From: Asterella californica
Lineage: Eukaryota > Streptophyta > Marchantiopsida > Marchantiales > Aytoniaceae
Length of the DNA stretch: 64,000 nt
NCBI GenBank assembly: GCA_036924285.1
Contig: JAYKYS010000001.1
Location: 4,066,501-4,130,500, forward strand
Reading direction: 5' to 3'
In this document: piece after piece, positions 22,766-32,400 of the stretch
Numbering within the stretch: the first letter of the stretch is position 1
Layout of the letters: each line of letters starts with the position of its first letter
The notes under the pieces: model-generated
What the model was told of the DNA's origin: nothing
What the model saw: the letters and a program-made list of their open reading frames with translations, nothing else
Databases searched by the model: none
Position numbers and translations under genes: made by a program

Positions 22766-23099
22766 TGCAAGAACGGAGACTGGACTATCTCTACAAATCA
22801 TTTTTGCATCTTGCTGAAGTGATTGCATAAGACATTCAGAACACATTCTTTTGGCAAGACAATAGATGATGTGGTCAGTGCAGGAGAAGGTGCAGCGAAG
22901 GACATGCAACGGTATCCTCGAAAGAAGCAGGGCCTTTAGCACATACCGATCCGTCCATTGTAACTGTAAATCCAGTGCTTGAAGTTGTTGTTGCGAACCC
23001 ACGTGAAGAACTACCATAATACATTCCACTGTTGGATGCATTTCTGAGACGTGTGGATGCCGGACGAGCTTTTGAAGTAGAGGAAGTAATTTCTATTTA

Positions 23100-23550
23100 G
23101 TATGCACATGCTCCAGATAAGAGAGGCACATGTTTAATAACTTTAGACCGCATATAGTAGATACAATAATACTGCAGGTAGAGGTATAAGTATATTATTT
23201 TAGGGGTAGCCAGTACACAATACACACAATAGTACAGTACTACTGCAAAGTTATTGTAGGTAGTGATTAATACAAACAAGTACTTGATAGTTTAGTAAAT
23301 ATTTAAGACTAATAAAAACTGTGGTATACTGTGGTCTTTTTATTATACGTATTTCTTGAGACGGCTGGAAGAAAATTGAACTGCTGCATTTGACCGTGTA
23401 TAAACTGGTTGCGTTATTGAATAGTTTTCATTATTTTACCTGAACGAAGATGAATAATGAAGTAATTGGACGAGGCGTGTAATGTATTATGATTTTTCCC
23501 AACAATTTCAAGTTGTGTGAGAACTCATCGAGAACTAAAATGTGAATGAA
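23100..23550. other. Non-coding AT-rich stretch
   Basis: Nothing was recognised apart from AT-rich sequence leading to the double-hairpin copy at 23.56 kb. Confidence 0.35.
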
Positions 23551-23557
23551 ACTCATA

Positions 23558-23652
23558 GTTTAATTTAGTACCTAACCCTATCCGCATGAAGGATTAGGTA
23601 TTAAATCAAATGCATGGGAATCACCTCCTCCATGGAGGAGGTGAATGTGCAT
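23558..23652 (+). repeat. Double-hairpin element, copy d
   Basis: Hairpin 1 (23,558-23,609) pairs TTTAATTTAGTACCTAACCC with GGATTAGGTATTAAATCAAA. Hairpin 2 (23,610-23,652) pairs TCACCTCCTCCA with TGGAGGAGGTGA inside TGCAT/ATGCA arms. The CATAAGT block was not found upstream. Confidence 0.65.
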
Positions 23653-23659
23653 CCAAAGT

Positions 23660-25100
23660 GTACTTTGGGCAAACAGAAGCAAGAGGACAAACATAAAAAA
23701 CGGAAAGAAAATCTTGGACGGTAATTGGCTAAGATAGGAGTTTAGCGTTAATATAAAAGAAATATGTTCGTTTGTCTAACATTATGTTGAGAAAAATATT
23801 TTGTCATGAGTCTTCGCAGGAGATAGTAAGAAGGTCTTTGATAACTATGAGTATAAGATTTTTTTACTATTTTAATCTTGGTAGTATGAACCTATAATAG
23901 AATATCTTTTTTTCTCAAGAAGAAGACATCATGTAATATATTGTGGAGACACTATGTACCATAAACATATATAGTGTATTGTGGCAGTGACAACCGCTTC
24001 AGTTTGGAGACAATTTGATTTTGATTCAAATCCTGCATCGCTCTATATGACAAAAAGTTAAAGTAACCTTCTAGCTTAGAGGAATTAATAAAACAACTCT
24101 CTAGCTTAGGAGAAATAATTATCTCTGACAATAGTACAAGAAGAGAAGCAGAGAAATAATTACCTCTGATAATCATTCATGAAGTGAAGCAAAAACTCAT
24201 TTTTAGAATGATTTAGAGGGATATCTTGTATCTATTTGGATGGCTCTTAATGTTTTAGAGGGATATCAATATAGCCAAAAACTGCACCTGATTGATTTAG
24301 ACTGTAAAATAAAACACATATAAAAACAATGACATTCAAATACATGAAGTGAACAGAGCTCATGTGAATATGCACGAGGATGAGAATATGCATGCTACTC
24401 ATATGTGATAACTTCTCGACAAGCAAGCCAAGTCCTCACTCTCCAAGACTCCCAAGTCTCTTGTCCTGAAGGACGATGAATGAACGAACTACGTCCCGCC
24501 TGGTCAAGACCCTTAGGTCCAAAACGGGAGGAAATACAAAGGATGCCATACAAAGAAGCCTACAATAGGGATATTATTCAAACCTCTCCTCGTGATAGAA
24601 ATTACAAGATTAACATGAGAAGATATAAATTCTCCATTTCAGACCGTTTCAATAAAGAACGTCTATAATAGACACTAGATTTTGAAAAGTTTCAATTGTG
24701 TGCAAGAAGTCATATTTATGAGCAAGACTACTTATCATCGAGATATGTAAATTTTTTGAACTTTCTTTTTAAAGATTCTCATAAAAGATTTTTAAATTTT
24801 CGATATATAAAATCCAAAGAAATATATAACAAGAAGTTACGCTCGTAATGTAATTGTGCTAGGGATTAATCCATATCTAATCAATGTTTTTTATTTTCAC
24901 AGCTTATTGATAACCTTCTACTAATACGACAAATGATTCTACTTTTCGTTCTTCACAGTCGAGGTCTAGATATGCTAACGCATAGCAACAAGCAAATGAA
25001 TGAAAAAGAGAATATGCATGCTAAGTGCGCGTCCGGGGAAGAGAAGGAAAACGACAAGCGAGGGACGGGGTGTTGAAGTGGCAGGGGTTGTCGTAGATGG
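23660..25100. other. AT-rich non-coding stretch
   Basis: No gene was recognised. AGAGGGATATC recurs near 24,217 and 24,257, and CTCTAGCTTAG recurs near 24,070 and 24,101. A possible degraded hairpin 2 lies near 24,345-24,400 (GTGAATATGCAC, GAGAATATGCATGC). Confidence 0.35.
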
Positions 25101-25389
25101 AAATTTGGTGTAGCGGAGGTGTGCGAGGTGGTGGCGTTAGGTTTTGTTGTTCGTCGTGCCGTCTATTTGGATCTTTTCTTGTTTATCGATTTGAGATTAC
25201 GTTCGCACATTTGACATGCATATTATCGATTTTCGGTTGTCTTTGTTCGGTGACGGAAGACATGTAGCTTGTTCTTGCTTCTTCACGGTTCGTTTTGGAC
25301 CTTTTGCGCTTCATTTTGCAGGTTCTCGTGTTGAAATCGGAGTGGCTTTAGTTTGACGGTTTCTCTACTTCTGCTTTGGGCAGGACGAG

Positions 25390-25850
25390 GGCTGGCAGAA
25401 GGGAAGTAGGTCGCGTATTGGCGTTGCTTTTCTCGTCTTCAAGGGAAGTATGTGGCTACCTGCTGATAGCGGGGCAGCAAGCTAACCGTCGTGTTGTCAT
25501 TTTTGGTTCACTATCGAGCGGAAACGACATGTTTACTTTCGCTTCTTGTTTGAGGACTATTGGGCAGAAACCAAGTAGGTACGTGTTTTGCTTTTCGGCA
25601 TTTTACGGTTTGCTCCGGCAGTCTCTTCACTGGGAGATTCGCAGCTTGTACATGGATTGCAGCTGGCGGAACCGAGGCCTTTATTTTGGCTGGCCATTTT
25701 ACGCTTTGGTCCGCCACTCTCTTCTTCGGGCTGGTGGGACATTGACACCTTCTACAGGGATTGGGGTTGGCGGAACCGAGGCTTCTTGTTTGGCAGCGTC
25801 TTTGGACAATATCGGGCTGCCGGAAACGAGGTATGTCTCGTTGTTGTTTC
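25390..25850. repeat. Nested direct repeats 5' of Rep copy 2
   Basis: Units of about 110 bp share TGGCGGAACCGAGGC (about 25,666 and 25,770) and CATTTTACG with CTTTGGTCCGCC-like words. A longer-range motif GGGCAGAAACCAAGTAGGT / GGCAGAAGGGAAGTAGGT / GGGCTGCCGGAAACGAGGT, followed by TTG and GCTTTTC or GTTGTTTC, recurs near 25,393, 25,561 and 25,816. The 173-codon frame here follows from the repeats. Confidence 0.65.
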
Positions 25851-26589
25851 AGTGTGTTCGACTCTCTTGCAGATGCGTTGGGGTCTCTTCTAGGTGACAA
25901 TTTCTTTACCGTCTTCATTTTTTGCTTTTGTCGCATTCTGTTCGGGACTGCACGATGAGAGACAGTTTGCCTGCTTTCTTCTCTTACGGAAGCTGTCTGC
26001 TTTCGCTCCGTTCCTCTACGTGATTGTGACGTGTTGTGCGTTTGGTTTGACGGAGTTGACTATTCGGGAGAAAGGGGATGGGTTGTTGTGGTCGTGGACA
26101 CAACGTCCTTCTTGTTTCTACCAGCATGACAACGAGGCCAGGTACTTCCGTGTACATGCTTGCTGTCACTTCGATTCGGTTTCCACGTTCGGTTCTATTT
26201 GCGGATTGTGGGTGGTATCTTTGCTCGGTGTTAGCAATCTCCTTTGTATATATTTCTGTATACCGTTTCGTTCCGCTTGATGATGAGATGGCATGTCTCG
26301 AACAATGTCGGTAGACCTCGACCTCCTCCTCCTCCTCCTTGCTGACATAGAAGAGATAGAGAGCCAGGCAGAAGCAAAGAGACGAAGAGACATCGAAAGA
26401 GAGAACAGATCCGAAAGTGAAAGTGGCCCATCCTCACTGCCCGGCAGCGAGTTAGAAACACTCCTTATTCTAGAGAGTCCTCCTAAATATCCTTTTTACT
26501 CAAGCAAGCGATGATTAGTTTCTATGATAATGCCTTGCAGTTAACACGATCTTACATGTACCTAGAACTATAGAATTCCGAAACCGAGA

Positions 26590-26911
26590 ACTTTCTCCTC
26601 AAGTTTGATTACGTCAAGATCAAGAAAAGCTATCATCCTTGCAGGCTCCTTAGTTTTGATGGGCCATATCGGACAACCTTGGTCTATATCTGCAGGATAG
26701 GCGATTCTGTATGTTTACTTATCCCGCATTCTTTACACGCGGACCAGGTTTGAGGCGTTCCACAGTGCACTGCATTTACAGAAGCTATGCTTTACCTTGT
26801 CTTTGCAGCCAGCTAGATCCTTCTGTCCATAGATTTGCTTGGACACCACATGAATCTCAATCGCGAATATGTCTATGCGGAGACAAGCGAGAGCCAAGAG
26901 GCCGAGTCTGA
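26590..26911 (+). pseudogene. Remnant of the ORF upstream of Rep, copy 2
   Basis: FDYVKIKKSYHP, FDGPYR and LVYICR, then in another frame FTYPAFF, TVHCIYRS and LPCLCSQLDPSVHRFAW, match the 253-codon ORF of copy 1 in order. At least one frameshift is present. Confidence 0.6.
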
Positions 26912-27640
26912 AACTGTCAATGACAGTTTGTCGGACGGGAAGTGACCTTGACGCTTATCTGTTTTCGCTACTATCTACTTTTCTGCACAAGCAATGTCTC
27001 TCAAGAATGTTCTCTGTGGAGCAAGGTGGTAACCTTTTACACTTGCACTTCCAGGGTGTAATTTCCATCTACGAGAAGTCCTATCTAGAGGTGAAGAAGA
27101 AGATCTTTGTGGCACTTGACTGGGATCAGCAGCGTCCGATAAGAGCAAAGGTCTGCGTAAAATAATTGTCTAACAGAGGGTTGCAACGTTTGTTGGGATG
27201 GTGGGGTATTGCTTGAAGGACGACAAACTCCACCATCATCACTGTGTGATGAAAAACATCACTGAGAGCATGGTAAAGGACGATAAAGAATTGTTCATGT
27301 TGTTTAGAGCTGTAGAGACCAAAAACCATGTAGAAGTGACTTATATGAACATTCTTCCTAGAGCACTTCAATTCGACAAATACAATAGCTCTCACCGAAA
27401 TATTGCTATCAGGGAAGTACTCTGCTTCCCTCAGGTGGATTATGCAAGCAGGAATCCAGAAAAGACGATCGGACTCCTTGTGGAATGCTTTTATCAGACC
27501 GGAAGAAGTAACGCCAAAGGATGTGAATAATATCTTCTTCCACGTTGATAACAGACGATGTCGTCATTGCAATCGTATGTACTTTGAAACTAATGCAAGT
27601 CTCGCATAGGAGGAGGAGGACGCACAAGAGCAACCAAGGA
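26869..27640 (+). pseudogene. Rep-class HUH endonuclease, copy 2
   Basis: It starts MSMRRQARAKRPSLKLSMTV. VEQGGNLLHLHFQG holds the HLH pair near 27,036. A TAA after VCVK (27,163-27,165) and a small deletion break the frame. It then resumes at 27,198 with MVGYCLKDDK (YxxK), VMKNITESM, ETKNHVEV and RALQFDKY, and after another shift GIQKRRSDSLWNAFIRPEEV and DVNNIFF. The arrangement matches copy 1 throughout, but the gene is broken at three or more points. Confidence 0.75.
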
Positions 27641-27864
27641 CGGAAGAAAGCGACGCGAAAGAGCACTGAACGACCGAAGTGGAGGAAGTTGCGGAGGAGC
27701 GATAGCTGTCTGAATTCATCTTGTTAGCGGATGTTCTCCTCAAGACGAGAGAATACGATGATAACCATCATATCGAAGTAGATTAGCAAGCAATATAGAA
27801 CAGATTCGTTTGGAGTAAAGTCCTTTTGACTGTTTGGACTGCTCACAGAGTAGTATACTTGGTT

Positions 27865-28175
27865 TTCATTTTCAGACTGTCGCTGTTAGTAGCAGCGAGA
27901 GTCTGGTTACCCGTTTTCTTCTTGGCAGATAGCACAGTGGAGTTCATTTTCAGTTTCAGACCCCCGCTGTTAGTAGCAGCTTTTATCGCTGTTCGTAGTT
28001 TGTTGTTTCAGTGTGAGACAACCCGGTGTACTTTTTATCGCTGTTCGCAGTTCGTTATTTGAGTTTGCAGGCCCCGCTGTTAGTAGTAGTTTTTACCGCT
28101 CTTTGAGGTACCCGCTGTAGCTTTTACGGCTGTTCTCAGTGACTTCGTTGTTTGAGTTCCAGGCACGCTGTTATT
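27865..28175. repeat. Direct repeats CCGCTGTTAGTAGCAG on the 3' side of Rep copy 2
   Basis: CGCTGTTAGTAGCAG appears near 27,883 and 27,965 and as CGCTGTTAGTAGTAG near 28,075. TTTTATCGCTGTTCGTAG / TTTTATCGCTGTTCGCAG follow. The array probably lies near the element's 3' end. Confidence 0.7.
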
Positions 28176-28199
28176 GAGCACCTGTTTTGAACGGAATAA

Positions 28200-29440
28200 A
28201 AGATTTGGTTTTGATTCAAGAGTATTATGTGAAATCGTGAAAAGAATAACCACGATCGAAAAAAAAGAACTAAAAGAAATAATTACAAACCCCTGAAAAA
28301 GAGAAGGACTGAAGCAGCAGGGAATAGAGATGAGCGCTTCTGTCAGAGACAGAGGTTTGCCGTGTCTCATCCGGCCCAGTGCGGAACGGAGTGGAGGAAA
28401 AAAAGTGTTCTCAAAAAAAAATATTAATTTTTCCCCGAAGAGAGATACACGCTGGAATTACCTCTGGTCGAACGGGTCCGAGCAACACTGAAACGGCAGA
28501 CGACTGGCCGAGGGAAGAAAATAATCGCAGAGCCCCGTTAAATAAACCGCTCGGAGTCGATTGAACCTCCTTCCGGTGATTATATAAATAAGCACGCTTG
28601 TTCATAGCCTGTAATTTTTTTTATGGAAGTACTTTACGGTTAGGATTGAGTGGCCCTCACTCTGTCTTCGACCATTACTATAGTTGCTTAGAATGGAAAG
28701 GTTTGGAGTAAACGTGGAAAAGAACTGAACTGCATCGGTAACGTCGGTAAAAGCTTCGATCATCACATAATTAATGTTTGTCTGCTTTTGTGTCTCCTCT
28801 CGTCAAACACAACAATTTAAAGGGAGATGCAAATTATTTCAGGCAAATTGGCAACAGCTGACCGTGTAGGGACTGTGGGAGGGAGCACTGGTCAAACTGT
28901 TATTACAGTCCAGCTTGACCACAGTGGACCACACCATGAGACAGAAAAGAAGTCAGCTGACGTACATAATCTTCAACACTTCAAGGAAGCTTCACTGTTC
29001 ATCATAATTAGTATGGGTTGGAAATTAGTGTGGAATACACATTAGTGTAGATAGGTTTAGTCCATACTAATTCATGTGTGGAATTCATTATTTCTTTTAT
29101 TGTTATTAGTATGGAAATGAATTATATTAATTCATGCGTAAGGGTCTAAATGAAAGTGTTTATTCCTGTCACCTCATTGCGATCTTTCATTTCCAGTATC
29201 TTTTTACAGAAGAGAGGCATGGAAAGACTTTGCTTCTTCTGTATTTGTGTAGCATCTCTTCTGACTGCTGGTGTGTACAGGCGATATTGCGAGTGGAGCA
29301 CGTGATGAAAATTCTATTTTTTATTTAGTTTATCTCCAAATAATGTTTACTCTTGCCTTAATTGAAGCTCCAGTATCCTGAGAAATATGCCTGATAATCC
29401 AAGAGAACTCATTTTGTCTGTTTTCAGTGAATTTTATCAA
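28200..29440. other. Non-coding stretch
   Basis: No gene was recognised. The words TTAGTATGG, TTAGTGTGGA and their complements cluster at 29,010-29,110, giving weak self-complementarity. Confidence 0.35.
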
Positions 29441-29519
29441 TTGAATTTCTGTTGTGGCCAGATGACTGAAATATCACATAAAGTTGATAAAATGATTTAA
29501 TTTTAAAAATAATTATATG

Positions 29520-29738
29520 TTAGCTGGACCTACAATTGCAAAAAGAACTAGACTTAACCCATAAGTAGAGGGAATCCAGACACACTTTTGAGATTATAAG
29601 TGTGGTAGTTTACTGAATTCATTTAATCAACAAATTAATTTATTATCTAATCCTTCCGGACGAAAAGTTCAATAATAAATTAAATCATTTGTGTATATTC
29701 TCTTATTCTGAACTTGAAAGAGGTGAATATATATCCAT
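29520..29738 (+). repeat. Double-hairpin element, copy e
   Basis: ACCCATAAGT is near 29,567 and ATTATAAGTGTGG near 29,593. Hairpin 1 (29,633-29,685) pairs AATTAATTTATTATCTAATC with its loose complement. Hairpin 2 (29,689-29,738) is GTGTATATTCTC, TTCTGAACTTGAA and GAGGTGAATATATAT. Confidence 0.6.
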
Positions 29739-29974
29739 GGGTGCCAATATGCTCCGGGGACAAGTTTTGAGATCAAGGTCAAACCATAGTAATAGATGAG
29801 AAAGGATCAAATAAAAAATGAAAAATCTGTTTTTAATTATTAAGTTGATGTTGCGCAACTATCATGCGCATGTAAGTTTCTTTGATCGCATAAGAAGCTA
29901 TAATGCATGGAGATGGCTGGAATGCAGAAACCATTTTCACGCGTGATAATCATGAATCTCAATCTGGACTCTAG

Positions 29975-30333
29975 ACTAATATGCATGTTGGATGAACTCC
30001 GGGAACTTTTGCTCGCTTAATGATATCGAGAATATATATATATTAAACAAAAAATAAATATTAAATAAATATAAAGAATTAAAATATTTTATAAATATTA
30101 TCTATTACCCATGCTTGGAAACACGGGAAGAGTATGAGATAATCCATAAGTCTTGCTTTGAGTGCCGCGCTTCAGAAGGTACAAGTCCGAGAGTCCACAC
30201 TCGTTAATACATTAATATACTCTTGTGTTAATTTAATACCTAATCCTTTCTGCAGAAAGGGTTAGGTATTAAATTAACCACTTGTATATTTACCTCCTCC
30301 ATCGGAAGATGGAGGAGGTGAATATGCAAGTGC
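29975..30333 (+). repeat. Double-hairpin element, copy f (best preserved)
   Basis: In order: GAACTCCGGGAACTTTTG (about 29,995), an AT-rich tract, TTGGAAACACGGGAAGAG (about 30,116), TCCATAAGT (about 30,143), GCGCTTCAGAAGGTACAAG and TCCGAGAG, hairpin 1 (30,227-30,278, almost perfect, GTTAATTTAATACCTAATCC arms) and hairpin 2 (30,280-30,333, TTACCTCCTCCATC / GATGGAGGAGGTGAA inside CACTTG arms). A direct repeat CTCTGA(C)TAA...GTTAA(G/A)TGTTAA follows. Confidence 0.75.
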
Positions 30334-30849
30334 TCTGAATAAGTTAAGTGTTAAGGTGTTATGCAGGTGCTCTGACTAATACGTTAAATGTTAAAGTGCA
30401 CTTGTACCAACAGTTTGATCCAACTTAATTCTCTCCTCTCATACGCTCTATGTTGAATAATTAATGAAGAATATTTATTTGGACGAACCACATTAAACCT
30501 GAAGGTTTATAATTAATATGGTCCACACTAAACCTTGTACACATGATATAGTGTGGATCATAGTAATATTTAACGGACTCCTCAAAACCCCTCACGATAA
30601 TATGTATAGTCGACACTATTTGCGATTAACAGTATAATGCTTAGCTTCCGATTGGTATAGTACTTGGGCGGCAAGGAAGATAGGTTCAAATTTGTTATCT
30701 TTTGACGAGAAAATCCGAAGAATCAAAAGTTATAAAGTTATATTTTCATGATGCCAACACTCGAGTTTATTATAGAATCACCTCTTTGCCCGACGATGGA
30801 GATCTAGAGGTAAAAATACACATGCTTATGATGGAAGAGTGCAGCAAGC

Positions 30850-30899
30850 TTAATATATTATATAACTCTTTCATCTGAAGAGTTAAGTGATAAATTAAT
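30850..30899 (+). repeat. Possible hairpin 1 remnant, copy h
   Basis: TTAATATATTATATAACTCT pairs partly with AGAGTTAAGTGATAAATTAA around TTCATCTGA. It is similar in layout to hairpin 1 of the family. No hairpin 2 follows. Confidence 0.35.
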
Positions 30900-32400
30900 A
30901 AAAATGATTCTTTTTTTTCATAGATTGTCGCACTTGTACTCCCGGAGGCGTGCTTCTATGTGTCCAGCTTATGGGTTATCTTTGCATCTTGCCATGACTG
31001 TAAGTTTAACCATCATTTAATATGTTTAGATATATTTATCTTTTATCCCTAGATTAATCTAAGATTCTTATATAACAATTACATTTTTTTCTGACAACAC
31101 AAAGGAAACAAAAGTCACCAAAGTTGATGGAGCATGCTTATTTATTTAACTACTCTCCGAGGCGAAGATGGGAAGAAGATAAGCGCGAGAGGTCAGCAAA
31201 ATTCGAATACATTGGTTAAGATGACTGAAGGGTATCCGTTTCTTAAAATTCATATTCACTCGGAATTTTCACCTGGTCCATCTTTTATTCTCTTTTTGGG
31301 TATCATGAACGACTCCCGTCCATTATCGGAAACTGAAGCGATTTTTATGATCCAGTTGGGACACTGCCTGCAGTAGGTTTAGGTTATGTTTTTGTTTCCT
31401 CACTCTGGTATTATGTTTATATAATTATTTTTCTTTTCAATACAGCTAAACTTTTTATTTTGAGTTAACATTTATTCACTTTTTGGTAACATACAACAAT
31501 AAAATATTACGTTGTGGATGAGTTGGGATGTATATTGATGATGAATGAATGGCAAAAGTTTTGAGTGAGTCGGATTTTAGGTAAATCATTGATTTTCGGT
31601 TCCTGAGTTTACAGGAATAACTGAATCTATGAGTTGGTGCACGAAATTTAAGAATAATATGTAGAAATCTCTTCTTCGTTATCCAACTAGATGCTTGGAG
31701 AGTCAGGACGAGTCATTCGATCCTAATGAATGAAGTAAGATTAAAGAAAGAGACGAAATTTTTAACCACCAAGAGGAACCTAGACCTAGATGGATATCAT
31801 AAACGGTTGGACAGTTAGGTAGCCAGAAGTATTGTTTAGTACCTTGGATTGAATGAAAAGTCTATCCCAAATCACGAGTGTGACTTACTCATGTTTTGAG
31901 ATCGACTTAGATGGATCTTAGACTATAAAAAAAAATCTTTATTTCTTGGAAGCTAGATGTTGATAAGTGAACATTTGGGTCAGACTATTTATCATGGGTA
32001 TATAGTTAGTTTAGTTTCGTCTATATCACTTATGCAACACTTGTTTTTTGCAGTAGGTTTTTTTCTATGTTATCGTAAGCCACAGCTGTGTTTTCACTCG
32101 CTCATGGTTGAGTTTTATACTAATATTCGATCAGATTCGACTCAAGATTTACCTTCTCCAAATCTCATCCTGTTAATTTTGGCAGACCGTCACAATTACT
32201 GGTACACACGCTCTTAATGTGCAAGAAGATCACACAAGTCCTTGAAAATGGTAATTTTATAAAACATGATTTGGTTCAGTTTACATGATTAGATAGAAAT
32301 GTATTCAACTAGGATGATCCTCAACTCATCTCCGAGTATTCCACCGTCCGAAGGTGGTGTGGAGGTGGAATCAACTTCCACAAACTCGGGAGATAATTGC
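30900..32400. other. Non-coding stretch
   Basis: No gene with recognisable domains was seen. Small open frames near 31,134 and 31,957 look random in composition. Confidence 0.35.

Larger units (their letters stand above)
20850..23080 (+). mobile_element. Rep/HUH transposon copy 3, badly decayed
   Basis: The order is diverged tandem repeats (20.9-21.5 kb), a remnant of the conserved upstream ORF (21.93-22.09 kb), then Rep (22,135 to about 22,765). Orientation is plus, opposite to copy 1. The ends are not defined. Confidence 0.55.
25150..28200 (+). mobile_element. Rep/HUH transposon copy 2, decayed
   Basis: From 5' to 3': tandem repeats (25.39-25.85 kb), upstream-ORF remnant (26.59-26.91), Rep (26.87-27.64), tandem repeats (27.86-28.17) and AATAAA near 28,193. 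Tandem repeats on both sides of the genes recall copies 1 and 3. Ends are approximate. Confidence 0.6.

Noticed and set aside
25376..25897. 173-codon open frame
   Set aside because: Lies across the 110-bp direct repeats 5' of Rep copy 2; cysteine/phenylalanine-rich and absent from the other copies.
13586..30333. Hammerhead or twister ribozyme in the double-hairpin element
   Set aside because: The blocks were compared with the CUGANGA...GAAA and twister cores; neither could be fitted.
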